Source of the DNA: Protea cynaroides
Taxonomy: Eukaryota; Streptophyta; Magnoliopsida; Proteales; Proteaceae
Reading direction: 5' to 3'
Length of the DNA stretch: 64,000 nucleotides
Assembly (NCBI GenBank): GCA_028583415.1
Contig: CM053270.1
Span: 61,841,117 to 61,905,116 of the forward strand
Shown one piece after another: positions 25,856-36,430 of this stretch. The translations under genes and the position numbers were made by a program. Numbering within the stretch: position 1 is the first letter of the stretch; each line of letters opens with the position of its first letter. Below the pieces are notes generated by a model. The model had not been told where the DNA came from, did no database searches, and saw nothing but the letters and a program-made list of their open reading frames with translations.

Positions 25856-27504
25856 ATGGATGGAAGCACATCACATGGCTCTAGTACTTCACACACAACT
25901 GCAGGTATAAAAATAATTTAATTGCTTAGAATACTTAATTAATTGCCTAATGGAGCCTGTTTGTTGTTTCATTGTAGAGCTGACACATAAAAGAGGACGT
26001 ACTAGAGCTGAAAGAACACGTAAGAGGCCCAGTACAGTTGAAATCCCCACAATAAACTTAAATTCACAGGGGCAGGTTATCAGTCCTCATTATACTGAGT
26101 TCATTACCTTTTTGGGGACCATCGCTAGGACTCCTACAATCGTTCCACTAAATTATGATGATTGGAGGTTAGTTCCAATGTATTACAAAGAAGAGGCATG
26201 GAAAGAAATAGAGGTAGGTTTGACTTTAAATTATTCCCTTAGTTGATTTTTTGTTTTTAAATGTTATCTCTTACTAACTAAAATATGTAAATTGTAATAG
26301 AAATATTTCAAATTTGATGGCGATGGCAAGAGATATATTTTAATTAACTTGGGCCATATGTGGAGTGACTACAAGCAGACCCTTAGGAAAAAAACAATTG
26401 AGAGATTTCAAAATATAAGAAATGCCCCTCGCCCAATGTTCCCAGTTGAAATTCCAGAAGACCAATGGAAGCATCTCATTGATAGATGGAGCTCTCCTGA
26501 ATTTGTGGTAATATATTTTTTTTTAAATATAAAATACATTTTTATTTCAATGATAGTGGCAATCTTGATATGTTTTCTCTCACCTAACAAGCACCTCAAT
26601 TTCTAATGGTGTGTTTGATTTATGATAGGCAAAGTCAGAAAAGAATAAAGAATGTAGAAAAAAGCAAAAATTGCCCCACACAACTGGCCGAACCAGCTTT
26701 CCACAAACCAATCATTTGTTGGTAAGTTTTTTTAATAACAATTCATTTGTAATTGTAAAATAAATTGGTTGACCTTACCATTGGACTATTTTTTTCAGAG
26801 CCTTGAGATGCCTGATGGTAGACAACCTTCAAGGGTAGAACTTTTTGAAAAAACCCATAAAAGAAAAAAATGGAAGCTATATAGATCAAGATTCAATGGA
26901 AGTTATGGTAAGAGTTTTTTTTTATTTTATTTTTTTATGCATTGACGTGTCTTTGTGCAATGTAAGTTATGGTAGGTGTTTGATTCTGTAAGGGTGAAAT
27001 TATTTCATAGGTTGAAGACTTTCAAGTGTTTATTATCCCTTATAATTGCTTCTAATATATTAGACATTGAAATATAGGAAAAGCTAGAGCAAAAATTGGA
27101 TGAACAACCTCCAGACTTGAGAAATGACAAATCTGTCCAAGATGATGTATTTCTGCAAGTCATGGGCCCTGAAAGGAATGGTCGTGTGCGTGGTGCAGGC
27201 AAAGCAGTAGCACCTAGTGATGTTGGGCTGGCACGGAGTAATGTTCAGAAGAAAAAAGAAGATGAAGAACTCCAAGCTACTATTTCTAATATGCAAGGAG
27301 AGATTAATGATTTGAAAGAACAGTTGACAGAAATGGATCAAATTAAAACACAGCTGATGGAAATGGATCAAATGAAAGCCCAACTGAAGGAAATGGATCA
27401 ATTGAAAGTCCAGCTAACACAAATGGATCAAATGAAAACCCAAATAGCATTTCTAACCCAAGCATTCACGGGGAGAAACACCTCTCAGAGTTCAATTCAT
27501 TTAT
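25856..27504 (+). CDS. CACTA second gene: Transposase_24 (Ptta/En/Spm)-like protein with coiled coil
   Basis: Probable DNA-binding partner of the transposase, analogous in position to En/Spm TNPA-type products. The domain match is to the Transposase_24 family of plants. Exons: 25856-25904, 25978-26213, 26301-26507, 26629-26721, 26799-26907, and 27077 onward to a GT near 27504. Motifs: KRGRTRAERTRKRPSTVEIP, then DDWRLVPMYYKEEAWKEIE, GHMWSDYKQTLRKKTIERF, and EDQWKHLIDRWSSPEFVAKSE, whose DxW..L.DRW..P.F pattern is the family hallmark. A coiled coil with four 10-residue repeats of the form QLxEMDQxKx lies at 27321-27440. The join between the last two exons leaves a phase mismatch, so an exon or splice site is misjudged or mutated. 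The start is the first ATG in the exon and is not certain. Confidence 0.6.
27321..27440 (+). repeat. 30 bp coding minisatellite (10-residue repeats, x4)
   Basis: Four successive 30 bp units encode QLTEMDQIKT, QLMEMDQMKA, QLKEMDQLKV and QLTQMDQMKT. They extend a predicted coiled coil, presumably the dimerisation part of the CACTA second protein. Confidence 0.9.
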
Positions 27505-28077
27505 GTAAGTTTTACATTTCAATGCCTTTAGAGGAATGGTACCTTATCAGGCCTAGTAATGGTGGGCCTTTTCTGTACATTTCTTTTGGTTTGCAACTTG
27601 CACTTTTGTTTGTGAGAGCACTTTTGTTAGTTTTTGCAAAGTGATCACCACTTAAGGCTTGATCACTGAAGGTTTTCTATCACCACTACTAATCATTTTT
27701 TAGCTGTTTTCCAGAAAACTTGGTGGAACACTAACGCTAGCATTTGGAAGCCAGACTAGGTCAAGAAGGGAAGGGAAGCATTGTTGCGAAGAGGTTACAA
27801 TTTTAAGAAGATAGATAATTGAAAAATAGGAGTCAAAGCTGTGGTGAGACAATATGAAGAAGAAACATATTTTATTTGTATTCTTGAATGATTTGGTACT
27901 TAATGCTTGATGCTTTTGGTCATCAATTTCTTGATATACTTTTATAAGTGTTTTTAATTTTTTTTGATATTAAATGTAGTTAATTTAAATATATATTGTC
28001 CATTTTAATTTTGTTTTCACAGATTACAGCTGTGATGATAAAGAAATGGATTTTATATTTAAAAAAAAAAAAAAATT
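27505..28077. other. CACTA 3' region between gene and terminal repeats
   Basis: AT-rich, no credible further exon beyond a short open stretch to 27642. It presumably holds the 3' end of the second gene's transcript. Confidence 0.4.
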
Positions 28078-28400
28078 TTATGGCGGCGTTTTCTAGTAAG
28101 CGCCGCCGTATGACCATCAGGTCTATAAACGGCGTTTTTAGATGAAACGCCGTTATAGGTTTCATAAAGGGCGTTTCTCACCAAACGCCGGTATGTGTGA
28201 AACTTCCACGAAATCTTTCGGCGTTTGTTAAAAACGCCGCTAATAATTTCAATATACTGGCGTTTGTTAGGAAACGCAGCCGCATAATCACATACACAGG
28301 CGTTTGCTAGAAACGCCGTGGTTCGTTAGCTACGTTGCCTTTAGCGGGTTATATGCGGCGTTTGAGGAAACGCCGGTGTATAAATTTTCCAGCGTTTAAT
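28078..28400. repeat. CACTA right subterminal repeats (partial)
   Basis: Facing GGCGTTT / AAACGCC words (ggcggcgttttctagtaagc, aacggcgtttttagatgaaa, and others) as at the left end. The array is cut by the gap at 28401. Confidence 0.85.
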
Positions 28401-28900
28401 NNNNNNNNNNNNNNNNNNNNNNNNNNNNNNNNNNNNNNNNNNNNNNNNNNNNNNNNNNNNNNNNNNNNNNNNNNNNNNNNNNNNNNNNNNNNNNNNNNNN
28501 NNNNNNNNNNNNNNNNNNNNNNNNNNNNNNNNNNNNNNNNNNNNNNNNNNNNNNNNNNNNNNNNNNNNNNNNNNNNNNNNNNNNNNNNNNNNNNNNNNNN
28601 NNNNNNNNNNNNNNNNNNNNNNNNNNNNNNNNNNNNNNNNNNNNNNNNNNNNNNNNNNNNNNNNNNNNNNNNNNNNNNNNNNNNNNNNNNNNNNNNNNNN
28701 NNNNNNNNNNNNNNNNNNNNNNNNNNNNNNNNNNNNNNNNNNNNNNNNNNNNNNNNNNNNNNNNNNNNNNNNNNNNNNNNNNNNNNNNNNNNNNNNNNNN
28801 NNNNNNNNNNNNNNNNNNNNNNNNNNNNNNNNNNNNNNNNNNNNNNNNNNNNNNNNNNNNNNNNNNNNNNNNNNNNNNNNNNNNNNNNNNNNNNNNNNNN
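28401..28900. other. Assembly gap, 500 N
   Basis: Exactly 500 N, which suggests a placeholder length. It starts inside the CACTA right subterminal repeats. The open frame that spans it is an artefact. Confidence 0.99.
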
Positions 28901-29631
28901 TCGGTCCTTGTTGTAATTTTAATATTTTGGATTTATTAGATTCAAAATATTATTTTATTATTTTTTATGTGGTATTGAAAAGGTGTGTCTCTTCCTAATA
29001 GACACCTTTATAAAAGGTGTTAAAGGGGTATGTCTCTTTCTAATAGACACCTAAATGACCAATAGGTGTGCCTATTGGTGACATATCTAAATGATCAATA
29101 GACATGTCTATTTGTAGAGACATGATGTTTGGACACATTCTTTGGAGACAACCATTGGTGGTGTTTCTTCTTCTCCTATATATAAAGAGAAGGTTTAACC
29201 TATAAAAATGATAATGTAACTTGGTTTTGACAATTCCTTTATTTTTATTTTTTATCTCTACTTGTTGAGCATAACCTTCTGAATCTCTGAGTAAACCATG
29301 AAAGTAAGTGCAACACTTTTCGATTTTGAGGTTTGCTTTATCTTAGAAATCGATTCGCATAGAACCCGGTTTGCACCATAACCCGGTTTGCACCATAGGG
29401 GGCGATTACAATTTTAAGGAGAGTAGTCTTGACTATGACTCAACCCTACTGTTCGATTACTGCATGTTTCACCTGAATTTAATGGTGATTTCGATGCATA
29501 TTTTATTTTGGTACGTACATTGATGCTTACATGGAGTATTTGGGTAAGTCAATTTTCAATTATTTATATTTCTATATCTCATGTTCATTTCAAAATTGAG
29601 ATGAAGTTTTTGGTCCATATTTTACAACAGT
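28901..29631. repeat. Unassigned repeat, possible LTR relic with short hairpins
   Basis: Multiple words of the type gtctctttctaatagacacc (28984-29052), a perfect hairpin ccaatagg-tgtg-cctattgg (29059-29078), and a tandem 'acccggtttgcaccata' (29366 and 29383). A TATA-like ctatatataaag lies near 29177. The layout resembles an LTR, but no TG/CA ends, primer site or coding part are seen. Confidence 0.35.
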
Positions 29632-30538
29632 CCTATACACCCAACCTAATTACGACCCAACAAAAAAAAAGAAAAAAAAAAGGTTTCAACCCAATTTCGT
29701 TTTGGTACAGTTTAGTTTCGGGTTTTTATCGGACTGGTTTAATGGGCTCTTATAGAAAGGCAACCATATGTATCTGTAGTAACAAGTTGGTTTAATTGTT
29801 TTTATCGAGACATTAAGGCAGGTTCAGTTTCCTTCATGTTTTTTAAGTAAAGTGTTGGCTTAATGGCTCTTAGCGGTCGGTCCATCATCAGATTAATTCG
29901 ATTTCGATTCTACTGGTTTAGTTTGGTTTAGACTTAACAAGTGGTTTGATCTGATTTCAGTTTTTCACTAGGCTCTAAAAACACAGCCCAAGAAAGCCTG
30001 AATTCAATTTTTGGTTTGGATCCAATTTTGACACCCCTAATTGGATTTTTTGTTCTTAAAATTTTAACCCCTTGAGGATGAAGCCCCTACAGCTGGTTTT
30101 GGCATATGAAAAAGATATTTAAAATAGTGATTTCATATAGCCATGTATGTTTATACAAGCATTACAATACATGCACCCTTTTTGCAATCCAGGATCATGC
30201 AATGCTTTATTTTGCAATTTGATAAACTTGATTTTGCTCTTAAACTTACATTTGCGGAAAGATCTTTGGTCTACTTTTCAAGAATAGTTCACCAGTATGT
30301 ACTTGTATCCTCCTTGGGATTCTATCACCATCTATATCAAGTGAGTCTCATACTCTAGAGATGGGTTATATTCCTCATCGATGGCAATGAGATCTCACAG
30401 AGAGTACGTGTACATGCAAGTGATCTCAACTCTTACTTTTCCACAAAATTTTAGTTTTTTGCATCTGATCTGCCACATGGAATACATGAATTACATAAAG
30501 GCACATACCACAAAACTTCAAACCTCCTTTTTTTTTGG

Positions 30539-30577
<39 letters not shown>

Positions 30578-30710
30578 GTTCTACCCATATTCTTTGCATT
30601 CCCAACTTTCGTATCTAGGTCGTTAATGATCTTATCCGTCAATTTCTATCATCTAATGTGATTGAAAACTTCCCCAAAGTAAATTCTCTCCAAAGTTTTC
30701 TACCATGTTA
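29632..30710 (+). repeat. Duplicated segment, copy B right part
   Basis: Aligns with 4107-5037 of copy A: 'ggtttcaaccc', 'gaagcccctacagctgg', 'ccatgtatgtttatacaagc', 'ggaatacatgaattacataa'. It carries one extra 154 bp insertion (30280-30433) and a longer CT microsatellite (30541-30573). Confidence 0.75.
30280..30433. mobile_element. 154 bp insertion with 8 bp target duplication in copy B
   Basis: tacttttc occurs at 30272-30279 and 30434-30441. Copy A has a single tacttctc at the same place (about 4750-4757), so the empty site is known. An 8 bp duplication points to a hAT-type non-autonomous element. The ends do not show clear terminal inverted repeats. Confidence 0.55.
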
Positions 30711-31137
30711 AGCTGCCTTTAGATGAACTATTTTCACATGACAATAATTTTTTTGTAGTTTGTTTTGTTCATATTTAATACAATTGTAAGCGGTTGAGTT
30801 TTAGTGGATTTTAGGGGCATCTAAGCATGGATCGTAGATTGCATATTTGCATTTATTTGGTTAGAATCGTTAGATTCTTGGTCAGTTGGTTATTATGCGA
30901 GCAGCAAAAAGAATCGATTCGGGCTAGCTCGTGCCTGTATTCAGGTTGGGTATTATCGGTTCGGCTAGCTCAGGCTTCTTCACGGGCCAGTTTGGTTCAG
31001 TTTTGGTTTGGGTTGAAATGGTTTCGGGCTTTACAAGCCCAGACCAAAACCTGTCCATTAAGGGTCATTCCAGGGCTGGGTTTGGGTTATATCGGGCGGG
31101 CTCGGTTTGTGCTACCGGGCCTAGATTTGACACCCTT
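30711..31137. other. Spacer with a GGTTT/GGGCT-rich old repeat
   Basis: 30890-31135 is rich in 'gggct', 'ggtttgggtt' and ends in 'tttgacaccctta', the style of degenerate non-autonomous plant repeats also seen at 4130-4520. The two overlapping ORFs are repeat-derived. Confidence 0.35.
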
Positions 31138-31803
31138 ACTTGCACGATTATTGAATAAAAATGGGAATAACAATAATCACATTCATGAAAAAAATTGTGT
31201 AATATTAAGAGGACAAAAAAATAAGGTACAAAATTATTTGACACATTGTGAGTTCTTAATAAGAAAATTTCATATTTAAATGAGATTATATAAGTTAATA
31301 ATCTAATTTAGATTGAGTGTATAAACAACAACAAACCAAAAGTACGAATATTTATATGGAATTTTTTATTTGTAATGTAACAAGGGTCTTTTGACCCTTA
31401 AATGTCCATTAATCTTTAAATGAAATACCAAAACTACCTCCTATATATTAATATAACCATGATGATCCCTTTTAATGCACTCATTGGATCAGAATATATT
31501 ATGTTTATGCTAAGAGGACAAAAAAAAAATAAGGCATAAAATTAATTGACATCGTGAGGTGTCAATAAGAAAAATGTATACTTAAATTAGATTATATTAG
31601 TTAAGACATTAATTTAGATTGAGTGAATAAATTATATTAGACAACAAAAAAAAATTATAGATACTTATATGGATTTTCTATTTGTAATAAACCTTGTCAC
31701 AACTTGTAGTTTTACCAAAAAAACTACACAACTTGTAGTTGTAACAAAGGTCTTTTCACGGTCAAATGTGCATCAGCCGTCAAATGAAATACCAAAACTA
31801 CCA
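31138..31803 (+). repeat. AT-rich dispersed repeat, two tandem copies of ~305 bp
   Basis: 'taagaggacaaaaa...aaaatta-ttgaca' begins near 31206 and again near 31511. The two units share the order 'taataagaaa', 'gattatat-agtta', 'tttgtaat'. Related copies are at 8608-8868 and 14325-14460. 'acaacttgtagttgtaac' near 31733 closes the block. Confidence 0.6.
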
Positions 31804-32144
31804 TTGAGATTGTCAAGGCATATCCGCATGGATTGATAAGAATTCATACCATGCAAGATAGATTTCATAATCAATCAAGATAGATTTCATAATCAATCAA
31901 GAATCCAAAAGGATTACCATGCACATGTGATAACGATACCATCCAATGTAGTCTTGATTTAATGTATCTACTCACCACCTACTCATTCTTGATCTTGTTT
32001 TCCTATTTTATCTTACCATGTACATTGTAATTTGACAGAGAATCTGTATTGTAATCAATTAGTCAAAAGTAATTTAAAGTGATACTCAGTATACGGTGTA
32101 GTGTATATAAGAATTCATGTATCTGAGAATTCAAACTATTATTC
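31804..32144 (+). repeat. Probable truncated copia-type LTR
   Basis: Starts tgagattgtcaaggc, contains a 22 bp tandem (aagatagatttcataatcaa twice, 31849-31893) and a TATA-like gtgtatataag near 32100. It ends abruptly where the gypsy LTR begins at 32145. The call is by layout only. Confidence 0.35.
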
Positions 32145-33130
32145 TTGTCACACTTCAATTTTGGTTGAACCAGAAGTGTGAGTGAACCGTCATTAAACCA
32201 ACGATTCATACTAGGATCTCAATAAGACCGTGTCTACTCATACAAACCATTGCACATACCCATAATCAGAAGATAGTAAATACAGTGAAAGTTTTAATAT
32301 AAATGAACTGAATAATCTATCTGATAAGTAAATAAGTATTTCAATTATCCATTTTACCAAAACGGAAATAAAGTATTCATTACATTGTTTATAAACCCAA
32401 CTGAAATAAAATAAACTAAACAAAGAATCCCTTAGAGGTACATGCAATAAGGGTACTTGCATGAGGTGTCATGCTTATCCTTCCTTCCTTGCACTTTCAA
32501 GGTAGCAACTCCTCCATACACTAGAGCATCCACATAGTCATCCACAGTAGAACCTGCATCAACTTCTGAAAAAAGAGTATATATATAGGGGGTGAGCTCA
32601 AACTTAGCTCAGTAAAAAAATCAGACAATGCAACAAACAATATGCATGAGTAACATTCACATTTGGTCTGGTATACTTGCAACGTCATTCCCATGTCAAA
32701 ATCCAATAAATCATTGTAAAATTTCAAATATCCAAGTCATTCAATCAAAATACAGTATTTTCCATCGTATGGTCGATGGTGGGGTCGCAATATATGCAAC
32801 CACAAGGTATGTGACCTCACAAAACCCTATCAGCTCACTGAGAGCCTATGGTTGAACATGTGGCCGCAATATGTGCAACCACAGGGTCCGACCACACAAA
32901 ATCTGTCAGCTTACCGAGAGCCTGTGGTCGATTGTGTGGTCGCATATTTGGTCGAATTTTGAGACCACACGACCCCAAATCAGGTTTTTAAACTTGATTT
33001 TTTGAGTCATTCCCCACTTCTCTTTTGCTTTCAACTCAACTCGCTTCCACTGAGTTGCTAGAGTGTCAACCACTCGTGTTTGGTGATTCTTCCATCCATT
33101 CATGACCTCCGCTTCACTACTGGTCCTCAT
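32145..33130 (-). repeat. Gypsy LTR copy 4 (minus orientation, divergent, incomplete)
   Basis: Starts tgtcacac (LTR 3' end on the minus strand). It shares the order of blocks with 57495-59477: 'ccagaagtgtgagtgaaccgtc', 'ggatctcaataagaccg', the small Cys-rich ORF (about 32455-32580), 'tcagacaatgcaacaaac' and 'gcatgagtaac'. The counterpart of the ACCGGT tract is replaced here by 'ggtcgcaatatatgcaaccac' repeats. The LTR 5' end (tgtaagaccc) is not found, so the right limit is approximate. Confidence 0.7.
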
Positions 33131-33553
33131 TTTTAAGCTTTTAAAACTAGATTTTTCTCCATTTATAGGGTTTTCTTCAAATTAAAATTTTTCTAATCGT
33201 AAAAATTTGATTTTTATTGGGGGCTTTTGCTATCGGCCACCCAATGGATGAATCCCTTAAGAAAATTTGAGTTTCATCGATTAGTTTATTAGAAACTTGA
33301 AATTTTCTATTTTTGACCTAATTTTTGAGATTTTTTCCAAATTGTCAAAATTTCTTTAAATTCGATCTTCCTAGTTTAAATTTTCAACTGTATGAGCCTT
33401 GCAAGATGGTTTGAAACATATATAAGTCCTCCTACCCAACGGTTTGGGTGAAAAGTGAGGCTTTTGGCCAAATCATGCCGTTATAATGCCAAAATTTTGA
33501 GTTTTTCTCTATATCTAATATCTTGCTTGTTGGTCTGTGTCTTTGCAGATAAC
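33131..33553. other. AT-rich leader of the plant transposon ORF
   Basis: No ORF. A polypyrimidine-type acceptor (ctgtgtctttgcag, ending 33548) lies just before the ATG at 33554, so part of this stretch may be an intron of the following gene. Confidence 0.35.
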
Positions 33554-34777
33554 ATGACTCGTACCAAGGTCCCCAGAGTTCATGATCCTCTTCGCTTCTG
33601 GTCTACTGAAGCAGAGACTCAGTATGCTCGTTATGACCATAAAAAGGTGGAAGGGGGTCGTTGTATAAACTTGGCTAATTTAGCCTTATTTAATGTGGAG
33701 GGTACCTTTGGTGATATGGGTTGGCTCCCTGTGATCTTGTATGAGGGTTGCACCTATCCTGCACTGGTGAAGCAGTTTTATTACAATCTTCAGGTAGAGG
33801 GTGACCCAAATGATACAGATAGGGGTAAAGAGCTCAGTATCACTAGTTATGTTAAAGGGGTGGAGATCTCCTTTAACTGTCAGGAGTTGGCTGATCTTCT
33901 GGGTATATCAAATGATGGCCCCTTAGTATACTGTGCACCCAAGGAACCCCGGTTCCTATCTATAATGATGCGTGCAGAGATTGATCGCCAGCTTCTTAGG
34001 GATGATTGCTGGGAGATGAAGGCAATCAACCTACGGTCGAAACCTTGAGTGTACTGCAAGATTATTCAGCACAATCTGATTCCTCAGAGTGGCCACTATG
34101 GGAAGGTTTCTCAGTTGACCCAGTATCTTCTATACTGTATCTGCACTAGGCAACCCGTCTGCCTTCCATACATTATCATCAGGACGATGCTCCGGGCTAC
34201 AATGCCTGGTCTGATGGGTAACCTGTCCTATGGGCATTTGATCACTATCCTGCTCACTCGCCTGCATGTCGACTTAGTTGATGAGAGGATTCATGAAGAC
34301 ACCTTCTCAACTGACCTTGATTGGGAGGCCATTTACAAGATGGGGATGCGTGATGTGCAGGTCAATGATGAGGAGAGGAATGCTATGGTGCGTCCCCGTA
34401 CTCGAGTAGAGATAGCAGACGCTGAGGTGGCAACAACAGCAGCAGCAGAGGTCCATGGGGGTGATGCTGAGGATGATGATCGTATGTACATAGATGTAGA
34501 CACCATACCTCCTCCCTCACCACAGCATTCTACTAGAGCTGGCCCTTCTTGGGTTCCTTCCCACTCAGCTGGTCCTTCGCACCCACCACCTGATGACATG
34601 ATGGGGCTGCTGCGTGAGATTTGGGAGGCCCAGTGTATAACTGATCAGCGGGTGACAAATCTGGCAGCTAGTCTCCAGGTGACCCAAACTGAGGTAGCCT
34701 GGCTTATGAGGGTGTATGCTGAGGATTATGATCGAGATCATGAGGCACCTCCTCCTCCAGCACCCCCAGCTCCATGA
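33554..34777 (+). pseudogene. Plant retrotransposon-type protein ('putative plant transposon protein'), one in-frame stop
   Basis: One continuous frame of 407 codons, interrupted only by TGA at 34046-34048. The N-terminal half (RFWSTEAETQYARYDHKKV, INLANLALFNVEGTF, WLPVILYEGCTYPALVKQFY, VKGVEISFNCQELADLLGI) matches the pattern of the plant transposon domain found next to gag-like regions in Athila-type and other plant retroelements. The second half (LPYIIIRTMLR, GLMGNLSYGHLITILLTRLH) continues the fold. An acidic, Pro/Ser-rich tail follows and ends in PPPPAPPAP. Neighbouring gypsy LTR remains are on the opposite strand, so this ORF may belong to another element. ATG 33554 is chosen over 33455 because the acceptor-like site precedes it. 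Function unknown. Confidence 0.6.
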
Positions 34778-36430
34778 TGCATATTTTCCTCTTTTTTTTC
34801 CTTGTACTACAGAGTATCTGTCCGGATTATGGACCGTACTCTGATTTGGATATATATATATATGATAAACCTTGAATGACACTGAGAGGGGGGGGTGAAT
34901 CAGTGTGAATAATTTTTCCTTTGGTTTTTCTTTGCTGCCCAGTGATGTTTATAAAATAGCCTGTCACAAACACAATCGTATGCAAATCTACCTCACAACC
35001 ACTCAGTGACCAGGTCTACCAGATTTGCACACCCATCCTGCAATTCATTCCACGCACTTCACAAAGCACATAATCAAGCAAACCACAACACACAAAGATT
35101 ACGTGGTTCACCACCACAGTGAGTGATGGCTAATCCACGGAGTAATGCCCAATGGGCTTCGTATTTACTCAATACTCAAATTTTAGCCCTTTACAGGACA
35201 AGGATGCTCACCCTAAATTTTTCCAGCATAAAACTGAGAGGGCGTAACAACGCCAGAATTCAGGCATAAAGCCAGTGTCCAGCACCCACTGAACACACCA
35301 CAACAGATACAATTTTTTGGGGCTTATAATGATGCCCTACAATTAAATCCCAACCTAGCAAGGCATTCAATATATTTTCTTCTCTTTTTCTTTGCCTAAT
35401 GCTAGCATACATTAGATTCCCATACAACATAGGCATTCAACATCATCAACCTACTTTAACATACAATGAATTGATTCAATAAATAGTAAGGGAGATGAGA
35501 AAATCTCACAACCAATTTTTTCTGATAATTGACGATGTTTCTCTTCTTCTGGAGGTCAATAAATCCCTTGTCATATGCAATCAAGCTCTTCCAGCCTTCA
35601 AGAATACTTCAGTGTATCGGCATCAGCAAGAACAGAGATGGAGAATGACTATTTTCAATTTTCAGAGCAAGAAAAATCCAAAATCATGGAGTTCTCCCCT
35701 CTTTTCTTCAAAAACTCCCTTTCTGATCTGTTTTCCGCGGCTACAAGTCTGTCTAACCATTCTCAATAGAAAGAGCATTAAAAACCTAGCTCGGTGCAAT
35801 TTGGAGCGTCGGATTTGGCCACCGGATGGCCAAGTTATGGCATAAACAAGTTCGGCCTCTGAAAAAATTCCAAATGGAATCTTTCGGCATCATTTGGTGC
35901 GCCTGCGACACACCGTAGCCGCGCCCTATCGCTTGGGTGTCGCGCTCTGATTGGCTGAAGAAAGAATCTCAGACATTTACCGTTGGATCTCAATCAAAAA
36001 GGCGGGATTGAACCAGATCCCTCGGATCTGGATAATCCGCGTCTCCGAAAATCGGCTTAAGCTACAACCGTAAGATCTGGATCTTGCCCGCTTTTGTTTT
36101 GCGCATGCACCACATCTAATCATGGATCTGCTCCCATGTGACGCGGTGCATGATTATGCACTGTGTCAAGCCAATCAACTCATGTGCGGGAGGATCTGAG
36201 CGCACCGTCTCGACTACACCTGATACCGCCTCCATCTGGACCATCCAATAGGCATCATGCCTTCATGGCTTTGTCTGGACCGTCGATTTGAGATATTCTC
36301 CTTAGCAAAAATACCAAAATACCCTTGGAAATCTGAAAAATGGCCTTTGTAACCATTCAAAGTTTTATTAAACTTTACCAGAGACGATTTTCCAGAGAGC
36401 TTTTCTCTCTCCTGGAAAATCGTCAAACAC
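34778..36430. repeat. LTR-like repeat region (possible SIRE/copia-type LTR pieces)
   Basis: 34877-34905 reads gacactgagagggggg-gtgaatcagtgt, a phrase typical of the start of some plant LTR or gag-proximal repeats. 35092-35160 has 'gattacgtggttcacc' and 'ccacggagtaatgccc', also a recurring LTR phrase. No paired LTR, primer site or coding region confirms a complete element. A 12 bp perfect stem (36384-36395 / 36412-36423) closes the block. Confidence 0.4.
36384..36423. other. Hairpin
   Basis: acgattttccag at 36384-36395 pairs perfectly with ctggaaaatcgt at 36412-36423 across a 16-base CT-rich loop. It lies just before the GC-rich tract. Confidence 0.75.

Larger units (their letters stand above)
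16553..28900 (+). mobile_element. CACTA (En/Spm) DNA transposon, right end lost in the assembly gap
   Basis: The left terminus reads tactacaagaaagg at 16553, the plant CACTA consensus (cactacaagaaa) with its first base changed. Dense subterminal repeats of GGCGTTT and its complement AAACGCC fill 16574-17075 and 28078-28400, in the layout typical of CACTA ends. Inside are a TNP2-type transposase gene (22322-25716) and a Transposase_24-type gene (25856-27504), both on the plus strand. The expected right terminus must lie in or next to the 500 N run, as none is seen from 28901 on. Length is therefore at least 11.8 kb. The changed terminal base and broken transposase suggest an immobile copy. Confidence 0.85.

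Noticed and set aside
28335..28916. 193-codon open frame across the N run
   Set aside because: The frame exists only because N codons are not read as stops; its real ends are CACTA subterminal repeats.
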